Below are positions 56,093 through 64,000 of a stretch of 64,000 nt of DNA, in pieces. Every line of letters begins with the position of its first letter. Position 1 is the first letter of the stretch. The stretch lies in assembly GCF_000174355.1 (NCBI RefSeq), contig NZ_ACIS01000008.1, positions 186,001-250,000 on the forward strand, written 5' to 3'. A program made the translations under genes and the position numbers. The notes beneath the pieces are model-generated. The model worked only from the letters and a program-made list of their open reading frames with translations, was not told where the DNA came from and searched no databases. Origin of the DNA: Pseudogulbenkiania ferrooxidans 2002 (GTDB lineage: Bacteria > Pseudomonadota > Gammaproteobacteria > Burkholderiales > Chromobacteriaceae).

Positions 56093-56169
56093 CGGGGTGT
56101 AGCTTAGCCTGGTAGAGCGCTACGTTCGGGACGTAGAGGCCGGAGGTTCGAATCCTCTCACCCCGACCA
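56093..56169 (+). tRNA. tRNA-Pro (CGG), copy 4
   Basis: Same sequence as copy 1, starting 12 bases after the right-hand join. Confidence 0.85.
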
Positions 56170-56243
56170 CAAATTTGATAAAACGCTTGCGGATATCAAA
56201 TGATTTTTGTAAAATGTGTTTCCTCTGAATTTTATTCAGAAAT

Positions 56244-56320
56244 CGGGGTGTAGCTTAGCCTGGTAGAGCGCTACGTTCGGGACGTAGAGGCCGGAGGTTC
56301 GAATCCTCTCACCCCGACCA
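56244..56320 (+). tRNA. tRNA-Pro (CGG), copy 5
   Basis: Same spacing from copy 4 as copy 2 from copy 1 (151 bases), then the natural terminator sequence. Confidence 0.9.
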
Positions 56321-56325
56321 GATTC

Positions 56326-56364
56326 AAAAAAGCCTTGATGCGCAGCATACGTCAAGGCTTTTTT
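56326..56364 (+). terminator. Terminator after tRNA-Pro copy 5
   Basis: AAAAAAGCCTTGA / TCAAGGCTTTTTT arms. Confidence 0.88.
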
Positions 56365-56378
56365 ACCAAGTTTGGGTG

Positions 56379-56454
56379 GCCGGTATAGCTCAGTTGGTAG
56401 AGCAGCGCATTCGTAATGCGAAGGTCGGGGGTTCGACTCCTCTTACCGGCACCA
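56379..56454 (+). tRNA. tRNA-Thr (CGT), copy 2
   Basis: 76 nt, anticodon CGT; the copy in what looks like the natural context beside the intact SPOR gene. Confidence 0.95.
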
Positions 56455-56459
56455 TATAG

Positions 56460-56492
56460 AAAAAAGCCTGGCGGCAATGCCAGGCTTTTTTT
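56460..56492. terminator. Terminator after tRNA-Thr copy 2
   Basis: AAAAAAGCCTGGC / GCCAGGCTTTTTTT; may also end the SPOR gene (-). Confidence 0.88.
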
Positions 56493-56615
56493 ATTTCCGG
56501 TTGTCTCGCCTGAGCCCGCTGCCGTGGGGCGTGCTGTGCGTGTTGTCGCGGCGGTGCCTGGGCGGTGTTTGTCGGCCGCGGGTCGTGTCTTCCCGGTGAT
56601 TCTTGGCGGCGGGGG

Positions 56616-57401
56616 TTATTGTGTCAGCGGCGCTAGCAAGGGGCTATAGCCCAGTTGGCGCAGCTTGCTCATGGTTTCCTCGGCTTCGGCGCGGGTGCGG
56701 AATGGTCCGACGTGTACTTTCGTCTCGGTATGGGCTTCGATGCCGTTTGCCTTGAGCGTCTCGATCAGTTTCTGCGCATTGCCAAGGCTGGTGAACAAGC
56801 CGAGCTGCACCTTGTAGCCCAGCGAGGAGCCTGCCGGTCTGGCCTTGCTGACGGGTGCAGGAGCAGGGAGAGGTTCGTTCTGGGGCTGCGGCTTGAAGGC
56901 TTGGGGGGGTACGCTGCTCTCCTCCTTGCTCTCTTCTTTTGCCTCCGGGGCCGTTTTCGCCGTTGGGGCGGGAGTGATGGTCGGTGCCTTGGCTTGGGGC
57001 GGAATGGTCGGCACTTTCGCATGGATGGCCGCGACACCCGGGGTCTTGCTGGTGTCCGGAGCGGGCGGGGCGATATGGCCCGATGGAGTCGGGCTGGCCG
57101 GGGCCGCTTGCGGCGTGGGCTGGCTCGCTTCCATCGCGGCCGGTGCGCTGCTTTCAATCGCGGCGGGAGGCTCTGTCGCAGGGGCTGACGCGACATTGGC
57201 GATCTTGCCCGAACTGCCTTGCGGTTCGGTGGCCGTCATGGCGACTTCGTCGCGTTTGCCGAAATGGTCCAGAACCGGGATGGCGGCCAGCGCCAGCACC
57301 ACCAAGCCGCCGGCGATGAGCAAGCGCTTCTTCAGTTTTCGACTGATGTCTTTTTCATCGCCGCCATTGGGCGGAGGGGGTGTCTGGGTGTCTGGGCTCA
57401 T
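56616..57401 (-). CDS. SPOR-domain cell-envelope protein (DedD/FtsN-like)
   Basis: Bitopic membrane protein, 261 aa. A short charged cytoplasmic N-terminus, one membrane helix at about 28-45 (L-L-I-A-G-G-L-V-V-L-A-L), a long Pro/Ala/Glu-rich periplasmic linker, and a C-terminal SPOR domain (G-Y-K-V-Q-L-G-L-F-T-S) follow in order. SPOR domains bind denuded glycan strands at division sites. The ATG at 57401 was chosen because the cytoplasmic tail then resembles DedD; longer starts would add 30 residues. It is divergent from ndk. Confidence 0.85.
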   Translation of the reverse strand: MSPDTQTPPPPNGGDEKDISRKLKKRLLIAGGLVVLALAAIPVLDHFGKRDEVAMTATEPQGSSGKIANVASAPATEPPAAIESSAPAAMEASQPTPQAAPASPTPSGHIAPPAPDTSKTPGVAAIHAKVPTIPPQAKAPTITPAPTAKTAPEAKEESKEESSVPPQAFKPQPQNEPLPAPAPVSKARPAGSSLGYKVQLGLFTSLGNAQKLIETLKANGIEAHTETKVHVGPFRTRAEAEETMSKLRQLGYSPLLAPLTQ

Positions 57402-57531
57402 TGTGCTTAAATTTTGTGCAGCAAAGGCTTGAAAAGGCTGGTAAAGTACCGGGTTCCTCAGAATTGGGTAGCCCGAATGGCTAGGCTGCAAACTAGTTTA
57501 GCCATTTGTCTTGGAATTAGGGAGATTTTTT

Positions 57532-57957
57532 ATGGCAATTGAACGCACTCTGTCCATCATCAAACCGGACGCCGTAGCGAAAAACGTTATCGGCAAGATC
57601 TACGATCGTTTCGAGTCGGCCGGCCTGAAAGTTGTCGCCGCCAAAATGAAGCAACTGTCGCGCGCCGAAGCCGAAGGCTTCTACGCTGTGCACAAAGAGC
57701 GTCCTTTCTTCAACGACCTGGTGAGCTTCATGATCTCCGGCCCGGTCATGATCCAGGCGCTGGAAGGCGAGAATGCCGTCCTGAAGAACCGCGAACTGAT
57801 GGGCGCGACCGATCCGAAGAAAGCCGACGCCGGCACCATCCGCGCCGATTTCGCCGAGTCGATCGATGCCAACGCCGTACACGGTTCCGACAGCGTTGAA
57901 AACGCTGCTATCGAAGTGGCCTACTTCTTCGCCGCTTCCGAAGTTTGCTCGCGTTAA
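57532..57957 (+). CDS. ndk: Nucleoside diphosphate kinase
   Basis: This enzyme balances NTP pools by phosphotransfer through a phosphohistidine. It is 141 aa, the standard length. The active-site His lies in [16 protein letters not shown] starts the protein. AGGGAGA precedes the ATG at 57532. It begins the conserved block ndk-rlmN-pilW-rodZ-ispG-hisS-yfgM-bamB. Confidence 0.97.
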   Translation: MAIERTLSIIKPDAVAKNVIGKIYDRFESAGLKVVAAKMKQLSRAEAEGFYAVHKERPFFNDLVSFMISGPVMIQALEGENAVLKNRELMGATDPKKADAGTIRADFAESIDANAVHGSDSVENAAIEVAYFFAASEVCSR

Positions 57958-58017
57958 TTAGCCGTATCGCTGTACCGGGGTGGCCGCCATGGCGGCTGCC
58001 CTGTCAATGAGGATTGC

Positions 58018-59112
58018 ATGAAAACCAACCTGCTCGACTTCAATCTGGCCCAGTTGACCGATCACTTTGCCGCGATGGGCGAAAAGCCGTTCCGCGCCAA
58101 GCAGGTGATGCGCTGGATGCACCAGATGGGCGAGGCCGATTTCGACGCCATGACCGACATTGCCAAGAGCTTGCGTTGCAAGCTGCACGAGTCGGCCGAG
58201 GTGCGCGTGCCCGACCTGATGGTCGAACAGGCTTCCAGTGATGGTACCCGCAAGTGGCTGCTCGACGTCGGCACCGGCAACGGTGTCGAAACCGTGTTCA
58301 TCCCCGAGGATGATCGCGGCACCTTGTGCATATCATCCCAGGTGGGGTGCGCCCTCGAATGCACCTTCTGCTCCACCGGTCGCCAGGGTTTCAACCGTAA
58401 CCTGTCGACCGCCGAGATCATCGGCCAGCTGTGGTGGGCCAACAAGGCGATGGGAGTGACGCCGAAGAATGAACGCGTCATCTCCAACGTGGTCATGATG
58501 GGTATGGGCGAGCCGCTGGCCAACTTCGACAACGTGGTGTCGGCTCTGCAGATCATGCTGGACGACCACGGCTACGGTTTGAGCCGTCGCCGCGTCACGG
58601 TGTCGACCTCTGGCATGGTGCCGCAGATGGACCGTCTGCGCGAAGCCTGCCCGGTGGCGCTGGCCGTCAGTCTGCATGCACCGAACGATGCCATTCGCGA
58701 TGTGATTGTGCCCATCAACAAGAAATACCCGCTGCGCGAACTCATGGCAGCCTGCCAGCGCTACCTGGAAAAGGCCCCGCGGGACTTCGTGACGTTCGAG
58801 TACGTGATGCTTGACGATGTCAACGATAGACCTGAACATGCTCGCCAGTTGATTGAGCTGGTGAAAGATGTGCCGTGCAAGTTCAACCTGATCCCGTTTA
58901 ATCCGTTCCCGAACTCGGGTTACGAGCGTTCCAGCAACAACGCCATTCATCGCTTCCGGGAGATACTGCAAGAGGCGGGGTATGTGGTGACGGTGCGCAA
59001 GACGCGCGGCGACGATATCGACGCCGCTTGCGGCCAGCTGGCGGGGCAGGTGCAGGACAAGACGCGACGCAAGACAAAGTGGATCCGAATCGAGGAGGAT
59101 GGTGCGGCATGA
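58018..59112 (+). CDS. rlmN: Dual-specificity 23S rRNA/tRNA C2-methyltransferase RlmN
   Basis: This radical SAM enzyme methylates A2503 of 23S rRNA and A37 of some tRNAs. It is 364 aa. The cluster motif is C-A-L-E-C-T-F-C (CxxxCxxC), and a mechanistic Cys near the C-terminus is plausible (A-A-C-G-Q-L). M-G-M-G-E-P-L is a typical motif. GAGG precedes the ATG. Its stop overlaps the pilW start by 4 bases. Confidence 0.96.
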   Translation: MKTNLLDFNLAQLTDHFAAMGEKPFRAKQVMRWMHQMGEADFDAMTDIAKSLRCKLHESAEVRVPDLMVEQASSDGTRKWLLDVGTGNGVETVFIPEDDRGTLCISSQVGCALECTFCSTGRQGFNRNLSTAEIIGQLWWANKAMGVTPKNERVISNVVMMGMGEPLANFDNVVSALQIMLDDHGYGLSRRRVTVSTSGMVPQMDRLREACPVALAVSLHAPNDAIRDVIVPINKKYPLRELMAACQRYLEKAPRDFVTFEYVMLDDVNDRPEHARQLIELVKDVPCKFNLIPFNPFPNSGYERSSNNAIHRFREILQEAGYVVTVRKTRGDDIDAACGQLAGQVQDKTRRKTKWIRIEEDGAA

Positions 59113-59847
59113 AGAAAGGGCAAATGTGGCTTGCTGGATGCTTGATGGCTTTTGGCATGACTGTATTTTGCTGCCGCACCGACCAACGAACTGGCTCAGA
59201 TCCGCACCCAACTGGCCGTGGAGTATTCCCGGGTCGGTAATTACAAGGCGGCGCTGCTGTCCGCCGATCAGGCCATCGCCGCCGATCAGCGCTACGTGCC
59301 GGCTTACCTAGCCAAGGCCTATGTGCTGACCTTGCTGAAGGTGGATGGCGACGCCGAGCAGAATTACCAGAAGGCCTTGGCGATGGAGCCCGCTAATCCG
59401 GAAGCCAATAACAATTACGGCGAATTCCTGTGCGACCACGGGCGTGCTCAGGACGGCATGGGCTATTTTGCCAAGGCCCTGGCCAATCCGCTGTACGACA
59501 CCCCGCAGACCGCCTACCTGAACCTGGGGCGGTGCAGTGCCTTGCTGGGGCAGAAAGCCCAGGCCAACGACTATCTGTTGTCGGCCCTGCGCGTTTCTCC
59601 TAATTATCCGCCCGCGCTCAAGGAACTGGCGGCGCTGCACTTTGGTCAAGGTAACGCCAAACTGGCCGCGTTCTATTTCGATCGCCTGGCCGACAACGTT
59701 GGCGAGATGCCGGCCGACGTGTTGCTGTTGGGGGTGAAAATCGCCCGCAAGACCAATGAGCAGGGCAAGGCCGATCTCTATGCCGCAAGGCTCAAGAGCC
59801 GATATCCCGATTCGAAAGAAACGCAAGAGTTGTTGAGTGGTCTTTGA
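59109..59847 (+). pseudogene. pilW: Type IV pilus biogenesis lipoprotein PilW/PilF, apparent frameshift
   Basis: Intact PilW is an outer-membrane lipoprotein with TPRs needed for secretin assembly or pilus stability. The frame from the ATG at 59109 gives [11 protein letters not shown], then fails at TTTT (59166-59169). The TPR region (59167 onward in the +1 frame, A-A-A-P-T-N-E-L-A-Q) continues uninterrupted to 59847. Removing one T joins the two into a normal protein of about 245 aa. Several TPR repeats are intact. Either a single-base sequencing error or a real frameshift explains this. Confidence 0.8.
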
Positions 59848-60734
59848 TGGAATCTCAAACCGAACAGAATAGTACCCTGCCGCCAGACCGCGATAGCGTC
59901 GGGGCAGCGCTCAAGGCGGCCCGTGAGGCCGCCGGTCTTAGCCTGGGTGAGGTGGCGGACCGGCTCAAGCTGTCGCTCAAGCAACTGGAGGCGATTGAGG
60001 CCGATCGTTTCGAGGCGTTGCCTGGTGCCGCCTTCGTTCGTGGCTTCGTGCGTAATTACGCCCGGTTTCTGGGCCTGGATGCCGTACCCTTGATGGCTCG
60101 GCTGGAGGAACGGTTCCCCTCTTCCGTCAAGGAAGTGGCGAATCTCTCCAAGGAGGTCGAGGCGGCTTCCGTGGTCAGCGAACCGGAGGAAACGTCCGGA
60201 CTGCTGGGAAAGCGGGCGATCCTGCTGGTGCTGGTGGTCGTCTTGGCCGCCGGCGCCTTCTGGTTTGCCCGCCCCGGGTCCGAGCCGGCCAAGGACGAAG
60301 CCAAACAGGACCTGGCCCCGATGCTGACCGAGCAGTCGACGGCTTCGGCCCCGGTCGAGGCCGAGCCTGTCAAGGGCGCATCGGCTGCGGTGACGGCTCC
60401 CGAACCCGCACCCGTTCCCGCCCCAGCTGCTAAGCCGGCTCCCGCCGTGGCGGCTGCGCCGGCATCCGCTCCCGTCTCCGCGCCGCCCACGGCAGGGGGC
60501 GGCACGGTCAAGCTGATCGCCAAGCAGGATGCCTGGGTGTCGGTGATCGATGGCAGCGGCAAGAAACTGGTGTTTGAGACGCTCAAGGCCGGAGCCGCCA
60601 AGGAAGTGGTCGGCCAGTCCCCGTTCAAGCTCACGGTCGGCAACGCCACACAGGTCGAGGTGTCCTTCAACGGCCAACCGGTGGTGATGACCGGCAAGAT
60701 TCGCGGTACCACCGCCAGACTAGAACTCAAGTAG
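59847..60734 (+). CDS. rodZ: Cytoskeleton protein RodZ-like
   Basis: The protein is 295 aa. A cytoplasmic N-terminal Xre-type HTH (L-K-A-A-R-E-A-A-G-L-S-L-G-E-V-A) is followed by a transmembrane helix at about 120-140 (A-I-L-L-V-L-V-V-V-L-A-A). A Pro/Ala/Glu-rich periplasmic linker and a C-terminal beta domain (DUF4115) complete it. RodZ anchors MreB at the inner membrane and controls cell shape. The ATG at 59847 overlaps the pilW stop by one base. Confidence 0.9.
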   Translation: MESQTEQNSTLPPDRDSVGAALKAAREAAGLSLGEVADRLKLSLKQLEAIEADRFEALPGAAFVRGFVRNYARFLGLDAVPLMARLEERFPSSVKEVANLSKEVEAASVVSEPEETSGLLGKRAILLVLVVVLAAGAFWFARPGSEPAKDEAKQDLAPMLTEQSTASAPVEAEPVKGASAAVTAPEPAPVPAPAAKPAPAVAAAPASAPVSAPPTAGGGTVKLIAKQDAWVSVIDGSGKKLVFETLKAGAAKEVVGQSPFKLTVGNATQVEVSFNGQPVVMTGKIRGTTARLELK

Positions 60735-60746
60735 GTAATCTGTCAC

Positions 60747-62027
60747 ATGGATAGCGTGCTGATCGCGCGACGCCCCACCCGTCAGGTACGAGTGGGGCAT
60801 GTTATTGTCGGCTCCGAGGCGCCGGTGGTGGTGCAGTCGATGACCAATACCGATACCGCCGATGCGGCTGCGACCGCCCAGCAGGTATTCGAGTTGGCCG
60901 AAGCCGGCTCGGAACTGGTGCGCATCACGGTGAACTCCCCCGAGGCAGCAGCGGCGGTCGCCGAGGTGCGTCAACGCCTCGACGACATGGGCTGCAACGT
61001 GCCGCTGGTGGGCGACTTCCACTTCAACGGCGAGCGTCTGCTGCGCGACTATCCCGATTGCGCGCGTGCCCTGGCGAAGTACCGCATCAACCCTGGCAAC
61101 GTCGGCAAGGGCGCCAAGGGCGACGACAAGTTCGCCTACATGATCCGTGCCGCCATCGAGTACGACAAGCCGGTGCGTATCGGCGTCAACTGGGGCAGTT
61201 TGGACCAGACCTTGGCGGTACGGTTGATGGACGAGAACAGCCGCCGTGCCGAGCCGCTGGCACCGGACGCGGTAATGCGCGAGGCGCTGATCGTGTCGGC
61301 GCTGGAGAGCGCGGGCAAGGCGATGGAACTGGGGCTGCCGGCTGACAAGATCATCCTGTCGTGCAAGGTCAGTCATGTGCAGGACCTGATTTCGGTGTAC
61401 CGCGATCTTGGCCGGCGCTGCGATTTTCCGCTGCACCTGGGGCTGACCGAGGCCGGCATGGGCTCGAAGGGCATCGTCGCCTCGACCGCGGCGCTGTCGG
61501 TGCTGCTGCAGGAAGGCATTGGCGACACCATCCGCATCTCGCTGACCCCGGCGCCGGGCGAGTCGCGCAACCGGGAAGTGGTGGTGGCGCAGGAAATCCT
61601 GCAGACCATGGGGCTGCGTTCGTTTACCCCGCTGGTGACGGCCTGCCCCGGCTGCGGCCGCACTTCCAGCACCTTTTTCCAGGAGCTGGCTGACAGCATC
61701 CAGGGCTATCTGCGCGAGCAGATGCCGGTATGGCGCCTGCAATACCCGGGCGTCGAAGACATGAAAGTGGCCGTGATGGGCTGCGTGGTGAACGGCCCGG
61801 GCGAGAGCAAGTTGGCCGACATTGGCATTTCCCTGCCGGGCACCGGCGAAGTGCCGGTGGCGCCGGTCTATGTCGACGGCGAGAAGAACGTGACCCTGAA
61901 GGGCGATACCATCGCCGCCGATTTCAAGGCGCTGGTCGACGATTACGTGCGCTCCCGCTACGGGGAAGGGGGCGCCAAGCGGCGCGACTCCGTTGTGCGC
62001 ACGATACCGATCAAGACGGTCGGCTGA
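60747..62027 (+). CDS. ispG: (E)-4-hydroxy-3-methylbut-2-enyl-diphosphate synthase
   Basis: This [4Fe-4S] enzyme catalyses the penultimate step of the MEP isoprenoid pathway. It is 426 aa. The cluster ligands are visible in C-P-G-C-G-R-T and G-C-V-V-N-G-P-G-E, and the N-terminal Q-S-M-T-N-T-D-T is typical. It lies 12 bp after rodZ, in the conserved block, with no independent promoter evident. Confidence 0.96.
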   Translation: MDSVLIARRPTRQVRVGHVIVGSEAPVVVQSMTNTDTADAAATAQQVFELAEAGSELVRITVNSPEAAAAVAEVRQRLDDMGCNVPLVGDFHFNGERLLRDYPDCARALAKYRINPGNVGKGAKGDDKFAYMIRAAIEYDKPVRIGVNWGSLDQTLAVRLMDENSRRAEPLAPDAVMREALIVSALESAGKAMELGLPADKIILSCKVSHVQDLISVYRDLGRRCDFPLHLGLTEAGMGSKGIVASTAALSVLLQEGIGDTIRISLTPAPGESRNREVVVAQEILQTMGLRSFTPLVTACPGCGRTSSTFFQELADSIQGYLREQMPVWRLQYPGVEDMKVAVMGCVVNGPGESKLADIGISLPGTGEVPVAPVYVDGEKNVTLKGDTIAADFKALVDDYVRSRYGEGGAKRRDSVVRTIPIKTVG

Positions 62028-62056
62028 ACCGAATAAAGACTGAGAAGAAGCGAGCA

Positions 62057-63328
62057 ATGACGCAAAAGATCCAGGCCATTCGCGGCATGAACGACGTGCT
62101 GCCGGCCGATTCGCACCAGTGGGAGTATTTCGAGAACATCCTGCGCGGCTGGCTGGCCGATTACGGCTACCAGAACATCCGCACGCCGATCGTCGAGGAA
62201 ACCCGGCTGTTCGTGCGTTCCATCGGCGAAGTGACCGATATCGTCGAGAAGGAAATGTATTCCTTCACCGACAGCCTGAACGGTGACAGCCTGACGCTGC
62301 GCCCGGAAGGCACCGCCGGCACCCTGCGTGCCGTGGTCGAGCACAACCTGCTGTACAACGCCACGCAGCGTCTGTGGTACATGGGCCCGATGTTCCGTCA
62401 CGAGCGTCCGCAGAAGGGGCGCTATCGTCAGTTCCACCAGATCGGCATCGAGGCGCTGGGCTTTGCCGGGCCGGATATCGACGCCGAAATCATCCTGATG
62501 ACGGCCGACCTGTGGAAGCGCCTGGGCCTGGCCGACAGCGTGGAATTGCAGCTCAACACCCTGGGCAACAAGGATGAGCGTGCGGCGCATCGCGAGGCGC
62601 TGATCGCCTATCTCGAGCGCCATCACGACATGCTGGACGAGGACGGCAAGCGCCGCCTCTACAGCAATCCGCTGCGCGTGCTGGATACCAAGAACCCGGC
62701 ATTGCAGGAGATCTGCAACGCCGCGCCGCGTCTAACCGACTATCTGGGCGATGAGTCGCGTGCCCATTACGAGGGCTGGAAGGCGATGATCGACGGCCTC
62801 GGCATACGCTACGTGGAGAATCCGCGGCTGGTGCGCGGGCTCGACTACTACAACCAGTCGGTGTTCGAATGGGTGACCACCGAGCTGGGGGCGCAGGGTA
62901 CGGTGTGTGCCGGTGGTCGTTACGACGGCCTGGTCGAGCAACTCGGCGGCAAGCCGGCTCCCGGCATCGGCTTCGGCATGGGCCTGGAGCGGGTGATGCT
63001 GCTGTTGCAGGAAAAAAACCGCCTGCCGGCATCGCGCGGGGTGGACGTCTACCTGGTGCAGCAGGGTGCTGGCGCGCCGCTGTACGCCATGCAGCTGGCG
63101 GCCAGCCTGCGTGCCGCCGGCCTGTCGGTGATTCAGCACTGCGGCGAAGGCAGTTTCAAGTCGCAAATGAAAAAGGCCGACGGCTGTGGCGCGCAGTTTG
63201 CCGTGATCGTCGGTGAAAACGAAGTGGCCAACGCCACGGCGGTGGTCAAGCCGTTGCGCCTCGAGGCCGCTCAGGAAACCGTCGCGCTGGCGGCGGTGGC
63301 CGAAACCATCACCCGAATCAAGGCTTGA
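62057..63328 (+). CDS. hisS: Histidyl-tRNA synthetase
   Basis: This class II aminoacyl-tRNA synthetase charges tRNA-His. It is 423 aa. Motif 2 ([14 protein letters not shown]) and motif 3 (G-F-G-M-G-L-E-R) are visible, with the histidine-specific L-V-R-G-L-D-Y-Y. An anticodon-binding domain occupies about 325-423. The ATG at 62057 gives the standard start [13 protein letters not shown]. Confidence 0.97.
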   Translation: MTQKIQAIRGMNDVLPADSHQWEYFENILRGWLADYGYQNIRTPIVEETRLFVRSIGEVTDIVEKEMYSFTDSLNGDSLTLRPEGTAGTLRAVVEHNLLYNATQRLWYMGPMFRHERPQKGRYRQFHQIGIEALGFAGPDIDAEIILMTADLWKRLGLADSVELQLNTLGNKDERAAHREALIAYLERHHDMLDEDGKRRLYSNPLRVLDTKNPALQEICNAAPRLTDYLGDESRAHYEGWKAMIDGLGIRYVENPRLVRGLDYYNQSVFEWVTTELGAQGTVCAGGRYDGLVEQLGGKPAPGIGFGMGLERVMLLLQEKNRLPASRGVDVYLVQQGAGAPLYAMQLAASLRAAGLSVIQHCGEGSFKSQMKKADGCGAQFAVIVGENEVANATAVVKPLRLEAAQETVALAAVAETITRIKA

Positions 63329-63347
63329 AAACATAAGGGGGAACGCG

Positions 63348-63977
63348 ATGGCGTTCGACTTGCAAGAACAAGAACAGATCGACGAGCTGAAGGCCTTCTG
63401 GGCGCAGTGGGGCAAGTGGATCTCGGCGGCGGTGTTGGCGGCGGCGCTGGGCTACCTGGGTACCAAGGGCTGGACCTACTACCAGCAGTCGCAGGCCGAG
63501 AAGGCCTCGGCCGTCTACGACGAGGTGGCGGGCGCGGCGCAGGCGGGCGACCTGGCCAAGATGAAGAGCTCGATGGCAGTGTTGCAGAGCGATTACGGGC
63601 GCACCGCCTACGCCAGCCGTGCCGCCTTGCTGGCGGCCAAGACCGCCTTCGACAAGCAGGATCTGGCCTTGGCCAAGTCGCAGCTGACTTGGGCCGCGGA
63701 GCATGCCAAGGAGCCTGCCTTGCAGGCGGTAGCTCGCCTGCGTCTGGCGGCGGTGCTGCTCGATGAAAAGCGCTACGACGCCGCCATTGCCGAGCTGAAC
63801 CAGGAGCATGTCAGTGCCTACGATGCCCTGTTTCTCGACCTGAAAGGCGATGTTTACGCCGCCAAGGGCGACAGCAAAGCCGCGCGTGACCAGTACCGCT
63901 CGGCCTTGGCCAAGCTGGCGGGGGATTCGCCCAACCGCCAGTATATTCAGACCAAACTTGATGCCCTGGGAGGCTGA
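63348..63977 (+). CDS. yfgM: YfgM-like TPR protein, SecYEG ancillary factor
   Basis: The protein is 209 aa. A cytoplasmic N-terminus (Q-E-Q-E-Q-I-D-E-L-K) precedes one membrane helix at about 22-42 (I-S-A-A-V-L-A-A-A-L-G-Y-L) and a periplasmic TPR domain (DUF2133). E. coli YfgM associates with the SecYEG translocon and periplasmic chaperones. The ATG at 63348 follows AAGGGGGAA. It lies between hisS and bamB as expected. Confidence 0.93.
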   Translation: MAFDLQEQEQIDELKAFWAQWGKWISAAVLAAALGYLGTKGWTYYQQSQAEKASAVYDEVAGAAQAGDLAKMKSSMAVLQSDYGRTAYASRAALLAAKTAFDKQDLALAKSQLTWAAEHAKEPALQAVARLRLAAVLLDEKRYDAAIAELNQEHVSAYDALFLDLKGDVYAAKGDSKAARDQYRSALAKLAGDSPNRQYIQTKLDALGG

Positions 63978-63980
63978 GCG

Positions 63981-64000
63981 ATGCGCTGTCGTGTACTGGT
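63981..64000 (+). CDS. Start of next gene, probably bamB (cut by window edge)
   Basis: Only an ATG and six codons are visible (M-R-C-R-V-L), preceded by GGGAGGC. The call rests on conserved gene order after hisS-yfgM, where BamB, an outer-membrane assembly lipoprotein, usually follows. Confidence 0.5.

Overview
The window is a dense, GC-rich (roughly two-thirds G+C by eye) bacterial chromosome segment. The gene content suggests a betaproteobacterium of the order Neisseriales, most likely a Chromobacteriaceae-type genus. Supporting points are an EF-P with a rhamnosylation-type Arg32 loop next to its rhamnosyltransferase earP, a minimal ProQ, the block ndk-rlmN-pilW-rodZ-ispG-hisS-yfgM-bamB, and a class II ribonucleotide reductase. 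The genus is not proven by anything I can see. No prophage, insertion sequence or CRISPR array was found.

Layout. 1-4050: end of cysM, zapE, and the earP-efp pair. 4311-15159: a seven-gene Wsp-like chemosensory operon (CheW, CheR-TPR, CheW, MCP, CheA-REC, CheB). Its last gene is not a WspR-type REC-GGDEF protein but a large REC-GAF-PAS-LOV-GGDDF-EAL protein. 15523-29884: a giant DUF748 envelope protein, class II RNR, a HugZ/PNPOx-like flavoprotein, an orphan sugar-type binding protein, NnrU, a CopD-like membrane protein, a radical SAM protein, an MFS transporter and a nitronate-monooxygenase-like enzyme with a Cys-rich tail. 29974-37499: dsdA-dsdC, an unknown tail-anchored protein, and thiBPQ behind a TPP riboswitch. 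37575-44667: a LivK-like lipoprotein, an alpha/beta hydrolase, guaB, a DUF4124 protein, uvrC and pgsA. 44672-45615: a tRNA array (4 Gly, Cys, Leu) with a perfect-consensus promoter. 45865-54755: proQ, glycerate kinase and macro-domain protein, cysK, ychJ, two tandem paralogous small proteins, gpx, dcd, bfr and rdgC. 54850-56454: five tRNA-Pro and two tRNA-Thr genes in a mosaic of duplicated blocks. 56616-64000: a SPOR protein, then ndk to bamB.

Points most worth attention. (1) The Wsp-like operon ends in a protein whose second PAS domain carries the photoactive-cysteine signature of LOV blue-light receptors, so chemosensory phosphorylation and light may both feed one c-di-GMP enzyme. (2) The 10-mer TTCGGCCAAC or its complement occurs at least 22 times, 11 in each orientation and in several coding phases, which resembles a DNA-uptake-sequence-like repeat. 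(3) The tRNA-Pro/Thr region contains a middle block of exactly 1000 bp (55081-56080) with blunt joins to repeated flanks. This looks much more like an assembly patch than biology, so the truncated rdgC and SPOR copies and the extra tRNAs should not be taken at face value. (4) pilW carries a one-base frameshift in its signal peptide at a TTTT run, which may be a sequencing error.
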